DNA from: Cytobacillus luteolus
GTDB lineage: Bacteria; Bacillota; Bacilli; Bacillales; Bacillaceae_L
Assembly: GCF_017873715.1 (NCBI RefSeq)
Contig: NZ_JAGGKM010000002.1
Coordinates: 248,001-312,000 of the forward strand
Direction: 5' to 3'
DNA length: 64,000 bases
In this document: piece after piece, positions 27,379 through 37,079 of the stretch
Layout: each line of letters opens with the position of its first letter
How positions within the stretch are numbered: the first letter of the stretch is position 1
Position numbers and translations under genes: made by a program
The notes under the pieces: model-generated
What the model was told of the DNA's origin: nothing
Seen by the model: the letters and a program-made list of their open reading frames with translations, nothing else
Databases searched by the model: none

Positions 27379-28449
27379 TTACTTCAATAAATTTCCTTGT
27401 TCAGCGGAGACAGTGATATCACCAGATTTAATTTTTTCTAAAACATCTTTAACCTGAGTTATTGTGTCTTCACTTAAGTTTGGATTTTCTTCTGGAATCC
27501 CTACACCGTTATTTGTTACGTCAAATGTTAATGTTTCTCCACCAGGGAATTCTCCATCAATTTCAGCTTTAACCATGTCAAAAGCAACTTGGTCTAACTT
27601 TTTCATTGCAGAAGTTAAAATGATTGATTTATCGCCTTCATAAATTCCGTCAGCATATTGGTCAACGTCTACACCAACGATCCAAACTTGTTCTCCACCT
27701 AATGCGCGGTTTTTAGCTTCGTTGATAGCTCCAACTCCAACTCCACCTGCAGCAGTAAAGATTACGTTTACACCACGGTCAAACATTTGAGCAGCAATTT
27801 GTCCACCTGCTGCAACATTATCAAATGAACCTTGATATAAAACGTTTTCAGCTTTAATGCTTATGTTTGTTCCTAAGTTCTCATTAGCATATTGAACACC
27901 TTGTTGGAAGCCCCAGTTAAACTTTTGTACAGCTGGAATTTCCATACCACCGATGAATCCAGCTTCACCTTCATTTAGTTCAAGTGCAGTAGCAACACCT
28001 GCTAAGAAACCTGACTCATGTTCAGTAAAAAATACTGAAACAGTATTTTCATTTACAACTGGATTATAATCTCCAGAGTGAGGTGCACCATCAATAATTA
28101 CGAATTTAGCATCTTCATATCTAGATTGTGCTTGGAATACAGCAGTTTCGAATTTGAAACCAGGAGTAACGATGAACTTGTAACCTGCATCGTATAGGTT
28201 ACCGATTTCTTTTAAGTAATCAGCTTCAGTTGTACCTGCTGGCTTAAGATATTTTTCTTGAATGTTTAATTCTTCTTTAGCTTGAAGAATACCTTCCCAT
28301 GTACCTTGGTTAAATGATTTGTCATCAATTGTACCTGCGTCTGTAACCATTCCAACTTTCAATCCATCCTTCGCTCCGCCGCCGCCACCGCAAGCCGCTA
28401 GAAAGCTAACTAAAGATAAAGTAAGTAGGATTATTAAAGCTTTTTTCAT
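27379..28449 (-). CDS. BMP-family substrate-binding lipoprotein of an ABC transporter
   Basis: This 356-residue protein has a lipoprotein signal with the lipobox LAAC (cysteine near residue 20), followed by a Gly-rich linker and a Bmp domain: VGMVTDAGTIDDKSFNQGTW, then GADGxx-type blocks such as VGVDVDQYADG. Members bind nucleosides (NupN of B. subtilis, Med-like proteins). The four-gene order lipoprotein, ATPase, permease, permease matches nupNOPQ. The exact ligand is inferred. A GGGGG site precedes the ATG. Confidence 0.93.
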   Translation of the reverse strand: MKKALIILLTLSLVSFLAACGGGGGAKDGLKVGMVTDAGTIDDKSFNQGTWEGILQAKEELNIQEKYLKPAGTTEADYLKEIGNLYDAGYKFIVTPGFKFETAVFQAQSRYEDAKFVIIDGAPHSGDYNPVVNENTVSVFFTEHESGFLAGVATALELNEGEAGFIGGMEIPAVQKFNWGFQQGVQYANENLGTNISIKAENVLYQGSFDNVAAGGQIAAQMFDRGVNVIFTAAGGVGVGAINEAKNRALGGEQVWIVGVDVDQYADGIYEGDKSIILTSAMKKLDQVAFDMVKAEIDGEFPGGETLTFDVTNNGVGIPEENPNLSEDTITQVKDVLEKIKSGDITVSAEQGNLLK

Positions 28450-28590
28450 AATTGTACCCCCAATTTGATAATTTTTTTTTGAAAAACATAGTTCAAAAGA
28501 AACAGCTTGTCCTTGCTAGTTATATAAAAGTGCAACGAACGAAGTAAACTTCACCTCCTTAAATAAAATGCTCAATAATATTAAAAAATA

Positions 28591-29316
28591 TTATATTCTT
28601 TTTCTAACTACATAAAAGTCAAATTTATCAGCTTTAAAATAGTTTATTGAATGAAGGATTGCTTCATCATTTTCATCAAAATGCATTTGCTTAAGAACCA
28701 ATAATGCAGTTTCAGGATCGCACTCCAAAATCGGAGAAATCTTCTCGTGATATCCGAGTGGTTCAATATGAGTAACTGCATAGGATATATGTTTACCGGT
28801 TCTCTTATGTATATAATCTAATAAAGATTCCTCTTGATGAGAAAAATCAGAATTCATAATACTACTTGGAATCTTATCAATACAATATATCACTGGGTCA
28901 CCATTAGCTGTTCGCACACGCTCCATTAAGATAAACTCGTCTTCTTCAGAGCATTGAAACCGCTTAATATCTTCCTCGGTAGCAGCCTGTGTCATGGATG
29001 TTAAGAAGATCGTCCCAGGCTTCATACCAGCATCAATAATCATATCTGTAACCGTATTTAACTGCTCAATTCCTGAAGAAAATAAAGGTCTACTACTTAC
29101 AAACGTTCCAACTCCATGCCTTCTTATAACGACATTTTCTTCCTCAAGTATCCTCAGTGCCTCTCTTAGCGTTGCACGACTTACACCAAGCTGCTTAGCT
29201 AATAAAAATTCTGATGGTAGCTTTTCTTTTTCTTTGTAATACCCAATTTCTATATCTTTTTTTATTTTATCAATCACTTGTAAATACAAATGACGAGCAT
29301 CACTTTTAATAGACAC
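28591..29316 (-). CDS. ymfC: YmfC, GntR-family regulator with UTRA domain
   Basis: This is a HutC-subfamily GntR transcription factor of 241 residues. The N-terminal winged helix is [20 protein letters not shown] followed by VGTFVSS. The C-terminal UTRA ligand-binding domain begins near residue 90 ([17 protein letters not shown]). It starts with GTG at 29316, 7 nt after GGGGGTAA. It lies directly upstream of the transporter genes, so it probably regulates them in response to a sugar- or nucleoside-like ligand. A palindrome overlaps its own -10 box, suggesting autoregulation. No separate terminator was seen between it and the lipoprotein gene. Confidence 0.9.
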   Translation of the reverse strand: MSIKSDARHLYLQVIDKIKKDIEIGYYKEKEKLPSEFLLAKQLGVSRATLREALRILEEENVVIRRHGVGTFVSSRPLFSSGIEQLNTVTDMIIDAGMKPGTIFLTSMTQAATEEDIKRFQCSEEDEFILMERVRTANGDPVIYCIDKIPSSIMNSDFSHQEESLLDYIHKRTGKHISYAVTHIEPLGYHEKISPILECDPETALLVLKQMHFDENDEAILHSINYFKADKFDFYVVRKRI

Positions 29317-29356
29317 GACTTTACCCCCAAAGAATAGGTATAACTATAAGTTAACA

Positions 29357-29370
29357 ATCAGATGTCTGAT
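29357..29370. promoter_or_regulatory. Palindromic operator candidate at the ymfC promoter
   Basis: ATCAGATGTCTGAT is a perfect 6-bp inverted repeat with a 2-bp centre. It overlaps the ymfC -10 box. Its position suggests autorepression by YmfC. Confidence 0.5.
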
Positions 29371-29397
29371 GTTAGACAAGTGGTAGTCAATCGTCAA
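29369..29397 (-). promoter_or_regulatory. Likely sigma-A promoter of ymfC
   Basis: On the minus strand TTGACG (29392-29397), a 17-bp spacer and TAACAT (29369-29374) form a promoter about 55 nt upstream of the GTG. The -35 matches 5 of 6, the -10 4 of 6. Confidence 0.55.
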
Positions 29398-29410
29398 TAC
29401 TATACCACTT
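29378..29410. repeat. Inverted repeat around the ymfC -35 region
   Basis: AAGTGGTA (29378-29385) and TACCACTT (29403-29410) are perfect 8-bp arms, 17 bp apart, flanking the -35 box. They may be a second operator. Confidence 0.45.
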
Positions 29411-29483
29411 TTTACCCAAGAAATAAATAAGAAATAAAATTATTGTCGAAATTTGAAAGGGTTATTTGTAAAGTTTCATAATA

Positions 29484-29519
29484 TCGTAAAAAAAGTAAGG
29501 GAAGCTCCCCTTACTTTTT
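29484..29519 (-). terminator. Intrinsic terminator after spoIIIE
   Basis: AAAAAGTAAGGG and CCCTTACTTTTT arms with a 6-nt loop adjoin the spoIIIE stop and continue into a T-run on the minus strand. Confidence 0.88.
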
Positions 29520-31851
29520 AACTACCGAGTTCTTCCTTTGGAGCTGTAATAAGAACTGCCCTTGGTTTACTACCTTCATAAGGGCCAACCACACCTCTAG
29601 CTTCCATTGCATCAATAAGCCTTGCAGCTCTTGTATATCCGATTCTAAAACGCCTTTGGAGCATGGATACGGATGCGGTCTGCATTTCAAGAATTAGTTG
29701 GACAGCCTCATCATATAGATCATCCTCTACATCTTCGATAACCTCTGATACTTCTTGCGGAATCATATTCTGCTGATACTGCGCCTTTTGCTGTGAGATG
29801 ACAAAGTCTACAACTTCTTCAACCTCATCGTCTGAAAGAAAAGCTCCTTGAACACGAACAGGTTTATTTGCCCCAACAGGAAGGAATAGCATATCTCCTC
29901 TTCCTAGCAACTTTTCCGCTCCACCCATGTCTAAAATCGTTCTAGAATCTGTTTGAGAGGAAACACTAAAGGCTATTCTTGACGGGATATTAGCTTTAAT
30001 TACACCTGTTATTACGTCCACTGACGGCCTTTGGGTTGCAATAATTAAGTGAATACCTGCAGCCCTAGCCATTTGCGCCAGACGGGTAATTGAATCCTCA
30101 ACATCTGATGAAGCGACCATCATTAAATCTGCAAGCTCGTCCACTATAACGACAATATAGGGTAGTGAAGGTTGCTTCGCTTCTTCTCCATCATTATGTC
30201 TTTTGATATGCTCATTATAACCTTCAATGTTCCTTGTACCTGTATGAGAGAAAAGTTCATATCTTCTTTCCATTTCATTTACTACCTTTTTTAATGCTTG
30301 AGACGCCTTTTTAGGGTCTGTTACAACAGGTGCGAGTAAATGAGGTATACCATTGTATACATTTAATTCAACCATCTTTGGATCAATCATCATCATTTTT
30401 ACTTCATGAGGTTTTGCTCTCATTAGGATACTAGTAATTATACCATTTATGCATACACTTTTCCCACTTCCTGTAGCACCTGCAACAAGTAAGTGTGGCA
30501 TCTTATTTAATTCAGCTAACACTGCGTCTCCTGAGATATCTCTTCCGAGTCCAATCAGCAGCTTGGCTTCAGGTTTATCATTTTCCTTCGCCTCAAGAAC
30601 TTCACGAAGAGATACAGTCGCAACTTCTGAGTTTGGAACCTCTATACCTACTGCTGACTTTCCCGGAATAGGCGCTTCAATACGAATATCCTTTGCAGCC
30701 AACGCAAGAGCTAGGTCATCATTTAGGTTTACAATCTTACTAACTTTCACTCCTACATCCGGATATACCTCGTACTTCGTTACAGCTGGACCTAAATGCA
30801 CTTTTGTCACTTTTGCTTTTACTCCAAAACTTTGGAACGTTCTTTCTAGTTTTCTAGCATTCGCATAAATATTCTCATGCTCTGAACTCTGGTCAGTGGG
30901 CTTGGGAGAATTTAATAAGTGAACAGGAGGTAATTCATAATCCACATTTTCTATTTCAGTAAAAGTAATAGGTGGAACTTTCTCATCAACTACATCTTCA
31001 ACTATTTGTTTTTTACTCTCCGCAGTGTTTGTTTTTGGTTCATAAGCTCTGTCCGCAAAATTTGAAATGATAGGTGGTTGTGCTGGTTCACCCACCTCAA
31101 TTTCAATGATTTCTTTTAGCTCATCTTCATCATCGACTATATTTGTTTGAGACGATGTTTTTATAGGTGTTTTCTTCTTTGCACTTTTGGGTGACTTCTT
31201 CTTACTCTTTAAATTAATTGACCATTCTTTAACATCTTCAATAAAGGCAATCCATTGTCCTTTAAGGAAGGTTCCAATTGGTCTTAAAATTTTAATAAGT
31301 GTTTCATTAAGTGATTTTCCTGTTACTAAAATAACACCGCATACTATAAGAAAAACAGCTATAATTTTCGTTCCAGGCTCATCGAATAAGAAGTATGAGG
31401 CAGCAAAAACAACGGCACCAATCATCCCTCCACCTAAATCAGAAGAACTGATTTGACCGGCTTGTTCCAACCAGTATAACTCCCAGGTATTCAAAATAAC
31501 ACTTGGTTTTGCAAATGCGCCTTCATTAGATAATAGCTTAAATAATGTTACGTGACTCAGCAGCAAAACGGATATCGTTATTAAATATGTACCGATTAAG
31601 GGTCTGGTAAAAAAGTTCGGCCAAGTTCGTTTCCAGATGACATAAAAAGATAAAAGTAAAAGGCCAAGTAAACAAAGCATAAACCATTCACCAGTAAAAA
31701 ATCGAAACAAGGCAACAATCGTATTTCCTACGACTCCTAGATTGGCAATTCCAATGCAGGTTAACGCTAATAGGGTTAAACCTATCAATTCAAACTTAAA
31801 GGTTTTTTTCCACTCAGTCTTGTTCTTTGTACGTCTTTTTTGTTTCGCCAT
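29518..31851 (-). CDS. spoIIIE: DNA translocase SpoIIIE/FtsK
   Basis: SpoIIIE pumps the chromosome into the forespore through the septum, and clears trapped DNA in dividing cells. The 777-residue protein has four membrane segments in the first 180 residues, an acidic/basic linker, and then the FtsK motor with Walker A GATGSGKS (458-465) and [20 protein letters not shown]. It ends with the winged-helix gamma domain that reads DNA orientation ([13 protein letters not shown]...MEARGVVGP). The open frame starts at 31881. ATG at 31851, after GGTGGGGTG, gives [11 protein letters not shown]. Confidence 0.96.
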   Translation of the reverse strand: MAKQKRRTKNKTEWKKTFKFELIGLTLLALTCIGIANLGVVGNTIVALFRFFTGEWFMLCLLGLLLLSFYVIWKRTWPNFFTRPLIGTYLITISVLLLSHVTLFKLLSNEGAFAKPSVILNTWELYWLEQAGQISSSDLGGGMIGAVVFAASYFLFDEPGTKIIAVFLIVCGVILVTGKSLNETLIKILRPIGTFLKGQWIAFIEDVKEWSINLKSKKKSPKSAKKKTPIKTSSQTNIVDDEDELKEIIEIEVGEPAQPPIISNFADRAYEPKTNTAESKKQIVEDVVDEKVPPITFTEIENVDYELPPVHLLNSPKPTDQSSEHENIYANARKLERTFQSFGVKAKVTKVHLGPAVTKYEVYPDVGVKVSKIVNLNDDLALALAAKDIRIEAPIPGKSAVGIEVPNSEVATVSLREVLEAKENDKPEAKLLIGLGRDISGDAVLAELNKMPHLLVAGATGSGKSVCINGIITSILMRAKPHEVKMMMIDPKMVELNVYNGIPHLLAPVVTDPKKASQALKKVVNEMERRYELFSHTGTRNIEGYNEHIKRHNDGEEAKQPSLPYIVVIVDELADLMMVASSDVEDSITRLAQMARAAGIHLIIATQRPSVDVITGVIKANIPSRIAFSVSSQTDSRTILDMGGAEKLLGRGDMLFLPVGANKPVRVQGAFLSDDEVEEVVDFVISQQKAQYQQNMIPQEVSEVIEDVEDDLYDEAVQLILEMQTASVSMLQRRFRIGYTRAARLIDAMEARGVVGPYEGSKPRAVLITAPKEELGS

Positions 31852-31889
31852 AGACACCCCACCGGATAATAAATAGGACAAGCCTAGTA

Positions 31890-31923
31890 TAAAGAAAAGC
31901 AGCCCATGCTTACGTGGCTGCTA
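31890..31923 (-). terminator. Intrinsic terminator after ylzJ
   Basis: AGCAGCC (31898-31904) and GGCTGCT (31916-31922) form a 7-bp stem with an 11-nt loop, followed on the minus strand by TTTCTTTAT. Confidence 0.75.
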
Positions 31924-31994
31924 TTAGGATTGCATATTAAATTATATCACATATTATTCCGTCATGTGGCATACTGACTTGTCTTTTTCAATCT

Positions 31995-32213
31995 TCATGA
32001 AAAAGAAACCATCAATCGTTGTCCTGGTGAATATTGTGCATCTAGATAGTGTTGCGGGTCAGTGCTTACAATTCTTACGATTTCACAACACTGTGGGCTA
32101 AGTTCATTTACAAGCATAGAAACACCATTGAGTTCGACATATCTTTGCTTTCCAAAGTCATTTTCATTTATAGGAAAAACTAGCTCCTCAGGCATCATGG
32201 TGTAAAGAATCAT
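31995..32213 (-). CDS. ylzJ: YlzJ-like protein
   Basis: This 72-residue protein matches the YlzJ family of Bacillus, which has no known function. It starts [14 protein letters not shown] and has the conserved [14 protein letters not shown] and a C-terminal SPGQRL. The ATG overlaps the tepA stop by 4 bases (ATGA), so the two are translationally coupled. It lies between tepA and spoIIIE, the expected order. Confidence 0.9.
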   Translation of the reverse strand: MILYTMMPEELVFPINENDFGKQRYVELNGVSMLVNELSPQCCEIVRIVSTDPQHYLDAQYSPGQRLMVSFS

Positions 32214-32968
32214 TGTAACATCTGCTCGCTTCCACTTAATTTATTTCGTTCTTCTATTAACTCATTTAGCTTCTTGATGGCTTGACCAACTCCACCTACT
32301 TCGTCTATCAAACCATATTTTACAGCATCAGCACCAACAACATTGGTACCGATATCACGTGTTAAATTCCCTTTTGAAAACATTAATTCTTTAAACTTTT
32401 CCTCTGATATATTAGAGTTTTTGGTAACGAAGTTGATAACACGCTCCTGCATCTTATCTAAATATTCGAAAGTTTGGGGTACACCAATTACGAGTCCTGT
32501 TAATCGAACAGGATGGATGGTCATTGTTGCTGTTTCGGCAATAAAAGAATGTGAACAGGATACTGCAATTGGTACACCTATAGAGTGCCCTCCTCCTAGC
32601 ACAATAGATACAGATGGTTTAGATAATGATGCAAGCATCTCTGAAATAGCCAACCCAGCCTCTACATCTCCACCCACGGTATTTAAGATGACGAGTAGCC
32701 CTTCAATTTTAGGATTTTGTTCAATTGCAACTATTTGTGGGATAACATGTTCATACTTAGTTGTTTTGTTCTGTGGAGGAAGCTGCATATGGCCTTCGAT
32801 TTGCCCTACTATGGTTAGGCAATGTATTTTAGTATCGTTTGCCATTTGAGGTATATTTGTTTGTCCCAATTGTTGAATTTTCTCAACAAGGCTTGATCCT
32901 TTAGTTTCGTTTTTATCAGTTTCGTCTCCACCAGGTTGATCACCTGATTGTATGTATTTGTCGGTCAT
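32210..32968 (-). CDS. tepA: ClpP-family serine protease TepA
   Basis: TepA is a ClpP-class protease, described in B. subtilis as aiding translocation and signal-peptide turnover. The core shows [30 protein letters not shown], the serine nucleophile region [14 protein letters not shown] and the histidine region TIHPVRLTG. The N-terminus is an acidic disordered extension without a signal peptide. The frame reaches 32986; ATG at 32968 after GGAGA gives MTDKYIQSG and 252 residues. It follows dapA directly; rnjB, found between them in B. subtilis, is absent. Confidence 0.92.
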   Translation of the reverse strand: MTDKYIQSGDQPGGDETDKNETKGSSLVEKIQQLGQTNIPQMANDTKIHCLTIVGQIEGHMQLPPQNKTTKYEHVIPQIVAIEQNPKIEGLLVILNTVGGDVEAGLAISEMLASLSKPSVSIVLGGGHSIGVPIAVSCSHSFIAETATMTIHPVRLTGLVIGVPQTFEYLDKMQERVINFVTKNSNISEEKFKELMFSKGNLTRDIGTNVVGADAVKYGLIDEVGGVGQAIKKLNELIEERNKLSGSEQMLQ

Positions 32969-33059
32969 GTAGCATTCTCCTTTCAAGCAAGGTTACTTGT
33001 AGTATGAAACGAGAACGCGATTTTCATTCTTAAAGCAGAAATCTAAAAAGTTCAAACAA

Positions 33060-33088
33060 TATTAAAAAGACACCTACAAAGGTGTCTC
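33060..33088 (-). terminator. Intrinsic terminator after dapA
   Basis: AGACACCT (33068-33075) and AGGTGTCT (33080-33087) form a perfect 8-bp stem, followed by TTTTTAAT on the minus strand. Confidence 0.88.
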
Positions 33089-33102
33089 TTCTAAACATTT
33101 CA

Positions 33103-33969
33103 TTACTTTAATAAACCTTGAAGTTGTGTACGCTCTTGCTCTGTTAGTGGAACCATTGGTAAACGTACTGAACCTACATCTAAGCCTTTTAATTGTAAAG
33201 CAGTTTTTACAGGTGAAGGGCTTGGCGCAGAAAATAATCCTTTAATTAGGGGTAATAGAGCTTGATGGATTTTCGCAGCCTTAGACACATCTCCTGTTTC
33301 AAAAGCAGCGATCATTTCTTGCATCTCCTGACCTACAATGTGTGATGCAACAGAAACTACACCGTTACCTCCAACAGATAGTACTGGTAGCGTTAAACCG
33401 TCATCTCCACTATAAAGCATAAAATCCTCATCTGTATTTGCAATAATTTCAGTCATAGCGTCTAAATTACCACTTGCTTCTTTAACTGCAACCACATTAG
33501 GTAATTTTGAAATCTTTACAATTGTATCTACAGACATATTTACTACAGAACGTCCTGGGATGTTATAAAGCATAACAGGAAGCGTTGTGCTCTCTGCAAT
33601 TACCTTGAAATGCTGATAAAGGCCTTCTTGATTAGGTTTATTGTAGTACGGAGCAACGATCATAATTGCGTCTACTCCAGCTTCCTGAGCTTTTTTTGTT
33701 AATTCAACAGAAGCATACGTGTTATTACTTCCTGTACCAGCAACTACTGGAATTCTTCCATCTACTACTTTTACAACATGTTTAAAGAGTGCAACCTTTT
33801 CTTCAGAAGATAAAGTTGGCGATTCACCTGTAGTACCTGCTACTACTAATGAGTCACTCCCATTCTGAATTAAATGGTTAACGAGTTGAGTTGTCTTATT
33901 AAAGTCAATATTTCCTTTTTTGTCAAATGGTGTAACCATTGCTGTTGATACTTTTCCAAAATTAATCAT
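33103..33969 (-). CDS. dapA: 4-hydroxy-tetrahydrodipicolinate synthase
   Basis: DapA condenses aspartate semialdehyde with pyruvate in the lysine and diaminopimelate pathway, and supplies the precursor of dipicolinate for spores. The TIM-barrel protein of 288 residues shows GTTGESPTL (45-53), catalytic tyrosine Y135 (VMLYNIPGR) and the Schiff-base lysine K163 (VAVKEASG). The open frame reaches 34053, but ATG at 33969 gives the family start MINFGKVSTAMVTPF. Its ribosome binding site (GGGGCAGGG) is imperfect. It is the last gene of asd-dapG-dapA, 19 nt after dapG. Confidence 0.97.
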   Translation of the reverse strand: MINFGKVSTAMVTPFDKKGNIDFNKTTQLVNHLIQNGSDSLVVAGTTGESPTLSSEEKVALFKHVVKVVDGRIPVVAGTGSNNTYASVELTKKAQEAGVDAIMIVAPYYNKPNQEGLYQHFKVIAESTTLPVMLYNIPGRSVVNMSVDTIVKISKLPNVVAVKEASGNLDAMTEIIANTDEDFMLYSGDDGLTLPVLSVGGNGVVSVASHIVGQEMQEMIAAFETGDVSKAAKIHQALLPLIKGLFSAPSPSPVKTALQLKGLDVGSVRLPMVPLTEQERTQLQGLLK

Positions 33970-33988
33970 TCGTTTACCCTGCCCCCTT

Positions 33989-35233
33989 TTAAATTCCAGT
34001 ACTACTTCTATTTTGAGTCTCCTCTGATAGTTGGAAAGCTTTATGCAATGCATTTACAGCTTTTGTCATATCCTCTTGTTTTACTAAAACCCAAATAGTC
34101 GTATGGCTGTCTGCGGATTGTAGTATTTGAATTCCTTGATCTGACAAAGCAGTTACAATTTTAGATGTAACTCCTGGAACACCGTTCATGCCTGCTCCAA
34201 CAGTCGAGACCTTAGCACAATTTCTTGTAACCAGAGGTTCGTACCCAAGGTTTTCCAATACATCAATCGCCTTTTCAGTCATCTCACCAGATACTGTATA
34301 CACAACACCATTTGGCGTGATATTAAAGAAATCAACGCTTATTTTTGCATTAGCCATAGCTTTAAACACTTTCGTTTGTAAATCATATTGACCTTTGCTT
34401 GCTTGAACCTTTATTTGTGTTACACCTGAAACATGCGCAATTCCAGTAATTAACCTTTCCTTCACATCTCTACCTTTACTTCCTTTTTCAATAGAAGTGA
34501 CAAGCGTCCCAGGCAAATCGGAATAGGTTGATCTTACACGAATAGGAACATTCGCTTGCATTGCAATTTCCACAGCTCTTGGGTGAATAACTTTTGCTCC
34601 TTGATAGGCCATGTTACAGATCTCAGTATATGTTACAACAGATAGCGGTCTGGCATCTTCTACGATTCGAGGGTCTGCAGTCATTACTCCCTCAACATCT
34701 GTAAAAATGTCAATCCATTTTGCATTTAACGCTGCCCCCAGCGCAGCAGCCGAAGTATCACTTCCACCCCTGCCTATCGTAGTAACATCCCCATTCTTAG
34801 CCACTCCCTGAAAACCAGTCACAACAACAACGTCGTGTTGCTCCAGTTCATTTTGGAGACGATCACATTTCATATCAATAATTTTCGCATTTGTATAGTC
34901 ATCTGATGTGCGGAAACCAGCTTGCGCTCCTGTTAGAGCTGTAGCTTTAATCCCATGACTATTTAGCATTTCGGAGAACACAACACTTGAAATAATTTCT
35001 CCACAAGATAAAAGCATATCTATTTCACGGTTACTAACTTTTGCAAGATTGTTGTCAATTAACCCAAGTAAGGTATCCGTTGAATAAGGATCACCTAAGC
35101 GACCCATAGCCGATACAACAACAACAACTTTGTTTCCTTCGTCCAGTGCATTTTGTATATGCTTTCTAGCTAAATGTCTTGTTTTCTCATCCTTTACAGA
35201 TGTTCCACCAAATTTTTGGACGATGATGTTCAT
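33989..35233 (-). CDS. dapG: Aspartokinase I
   Basis: DapG phosphorylates aspartate. In Bacillus this isozyme is inhibited by diaminopimelate and serves cell-wall and spore synthesis. The 414 residues contain the kinase start VQKFGGTSV, the nucleotide block TIGRGGSDTSAAALGAALNA and two C-terminal ACT domains (about 260-400) that bind the feedback inhibitor. It is slightly longer than the B. subtilis protein because of a short polar tail. It is cotranscribed with asd (47 nt upstream) and dapA. The homologue family includes LysC; context supports DapG. Confidence 0.95.
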   Translation of the reverse strand: MNIIVQKFGGTSVKDEKTRHLARKHIQNALDEGNKVVVVVSAMGRLGDPYSTDTLLGLIDNNLAKVSNREIDMLLSCGEIISSVVFSEMLNSHGIKATALTGAQAGFRTSDDYTNAKIIDMKCDRLQNELEQHDVVVVTGFQGVAKNGDVTTIGRGGSDTSAAALGAALNAKWIDIFTDVEGVMTADPRIVEDARPLSVVTYTEICNMAYQGAKVIHPRAVEIAMQANVPIRVRSTYSDLPGTLVTSIEKGSKGRDVKERLITGIAHVSGVTQIKVQASKGQYDLQTKVFKAMANAKISVDFFNITPNGVVYTVSGEMTEKAIDVLENLGYEPLVTRNCAKVSTVGAGMNGVPGVTSKIVTALSDQGIQILQSADSHTTIWVLVKQEDMTKAVNALHKAFQLSEETQNRSSTGI

Positions 35234-35280
35234 ATTTACACCCCATATAATTAATAAGTCTATAGGACACTACTAATTAT

Positions 35281-36330
35281 TTATTTTACTAAACCGAGTT
35301 TTACTAAGCTTTCTGCAATTTGGACTGAATTCCACGCAGCACCTTTTAAAAGGTTATCAGATACAATCCACATGTGAAAACCAGTAGGACGGTCTAAGTC
35401 TTTACGAATTCTACCGACAAACACATCATTTTTCCCTACACAATCAGCAGGCATTGGGTAAAGCTGTTGCGAAGGATCATCCTGTAATACAACTCCAGGA
35501 GCTTTGCTTAGTAATTCCTTAATATCAACTGCTGACACATTTTCTTCATCTATTTCAATATAAACAGACTCAGAGTGTCCTGTTACAACTGGTAGTCGTA
35601 CACAAGTAGCTGCTACGTGCAACTCAGGATAAGTCATAATCTTTTTAGTCTCATTAATCATTTTCATTTCTTCTGTTGTAAAACCATTGTCTTCAAATTT
35701 ATCAATTTGAGGAATAGCATTAAAGGCAATTTGGTAATGCTTTTTGTCAGACTTAACAGGTAATACTTGAGGAGTAAACTCTCTTCCCTCTAATATTGCT
35801 TGAGCCTGATCTTTTAATTCTGTAATAGCTGCATCTCCGGCACCTGACACTGCTTGATATGTGGACACAATTATGTTTTTTAATCCGAATTTTTGTCTAA
35901 TTGGTTCAAGTGCTACAACCATTTGAATTGTTGAACAATTTGGATTAGCAATTATTCCATTATGATTTTTAAGCTCTGCTTCATTTACTTCAGGTACGAT
36001 TAAAGGTACATCCTTATCCATTCTAAACGCACTTGTATTATCTATAACAATAGCACCATGCTTTACAGCCTCAGGTGCTAATTCTTTTGATACACTTCCT
36101 CCAGCACTAAATAAAGCAATATCTACCCCTTCGAAGCTTTCCGGAGTGGCTGCTTCCACAACTAGGTCTTTGCCTTTGAATCGTACTGTTTTTCCTGCGG
36201 AGCGTTCTGATGATAAAAGTGTAAGTTTTGCAATAGGGAAGTCGCGGCTTTCCAGAGTTTGAATCATTTGTGTACCTACTGCACCGGTTGCTCCAACTAC
36301 TGCTACATGTAACCCATTCGGTTGTGCCAT
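35281..36330 (-). CDS. asd: Aspartate-semialdehyde dehydrogenase
   Basis: Asd reduces aspartyl phosphate to the semialdehyde with NADPH, linking DapG to DapA. It has the nucleotide motif [12 protein letters not shown] (11-22) and the active-site cysteine C132 in NPNCSTIQ. The open frame starts at 36405, but ATG at 36330 with GGAGGGG upstream gives [16 protein letters not shown] and 349 residues, the family size. It lies downstream of dpaB after a strong hairpin, so it may have both readthrough and independent expression. Confidence 0.96.
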   Translation of the reverse strand: MAQPNGLHVAVVGATGAVGTQMIQTLESRDFPIAKLTLLSSERSAGKTVRFKGKDLVVEAATPESFEGVDIALFSAGGSVSKELAPEAVKHGAIVIDNTSAFRMDKDVPLIVPEVNEAELKNHNGIIANPNCSTIQMVVALEPIRQKFGLKNIIVSTYQAVSGAGDAAITELKDQAQAILEGREFTPQVLPVKSDKKHYQIAFNAIPQIDKFEDNGFTTEEMKMINETKKIMTYPELHVAATCVRLPVVTGHSESVYIEIDEENVSAVDIKELLSKAPGVVLQDDPSQQLYPMPADCVGKNDVFVGRIRKDLDRPTGFHMWIVSDNLLKGAAWNSVQIAESLVKLGLVK

Positions 36331-36404
36331 TATTATTACCCCTCCAAAAATCAAAAATAAACGTTGTTCATTTTTTACCAGTAAAATATATTTTATCATA
36401 TTCA

Positions 36405-36460
36405 CGTAGTAAAGAAGAGAAGAATTTTACTACATAAATAAAATCATTCTTCTCTTCTTA
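36405..36460 (-). terminator. 14-bp hairpin between dpaB and asd
   Basis: AAGAAGAGAAGAAT (36412-36425) and ATTCTTCTCTTCTT (36446-36459) are perfect arms, and pairing can extend inward with a small bulge. The minus strand continues TTACTACG, a short U-tract. It would partly insulate asd-dapGA from the sporulation genes dpaAB. Confidence 0.65.
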
Positions 36461-36478
36461 TTGTAACAGTTCAATTTC

Positions 36479-37078
36479 TTATTCGCTATCTCGAAATTTC
36501 TCAATAATAACAGGCTGCAGTTGCTTACCTTCCATTGCAGCAAGTACAGTGTCTTGAAGCAATCCCATACGCGCGACCATCGAGTTTGGCTTTTTCATTG
36601 GTGCATCTTGGCCGTAAGGGATAAAATAGATATTTTTCGTAGCCATCAAACGCATTAAATTTACACCGTTTAACCCTAGTGCATCGTTTGTAGATATTCC
36701 AAGTACAACTGGACTTAGATTTCTTAGGGTTGCTTTAGCAGCCATTAAGACAGGAGAGTCTGTCATTGCATTTGCGAACTTGCTCATTGAATTCCCAGTA
36801 AATGGTGCAATGACCATACAATCTAGAGGGATTTTTGGACCAAGTGGTTCGGCTGCAACGATTGAATCAATCACTTTATTCCCGGTAATCTCTTCTACCC
36901 GTTTAATCCAATCTTCGCCTTTTCCAAAACGTGTTGTCGTCGTTTTAACTGTATTTGAAACAACAGGTAATACATCTGCACCTTCTTTTACAAGCTTCTC
37001 TATCTCTGGCATTACTTCATCATACGTACAATGAGAACCTGTTAAACCAAAACCAATACGTTTTCCCTTAAATTTCAT
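36479..37078 (-). CDS. dpaB: Dipicolinate synthase subunit B
   Basis: DpaB (SpoVFB) is the flavoprotein-like subunit of dipicolinate synthase. With DpaA it oxidises dihydrodipicolinate to dipicolinic acid in the mother cell. The 199 residues have the flavoprotein fold start RIGFGLTGSHCTYDEVMPEI, VSNTVKTTTTRFG and the block MVIAPFTGNSMSKFANAMTD. The ATG lies 1 nt after the dpaA stop with GGAGAAA upstream. It belongs to the dpaAB unit with a likely sigma-K promoter. Confidence 0.97.
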   Translation of the reverse strand: MKFKGKRIGFGLTGSHCTYDEVMPEIEKLVKEGADVLPVVSNTVKTTTTRFGKGEDWIKRVEEITGNKVIDSIVAAEPLGPKIPLDCMVIAPFTGNSMSKFANAMTDSPVLMAAKATLRNLSPVVLGISTNDALGLNGVNLMRLMATKNIYFIPYGQDAPMKKPNSMVARMGLLQDTVLAAMEGKQLQPVIIEKFRDSE

Positions 37079-37079
37079 A

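Noticed and set aside
28450-28590. Purine riboswitch before the BMP lipoprotein gene
   Set aside because: I could not find the conserved loop sequences or P1 pairing of the purine aptamer.
35234-35280. Lysine riboswitch before dapG
   Set aside because: The asd-dapG gap is 47 nt with no L-box structure.
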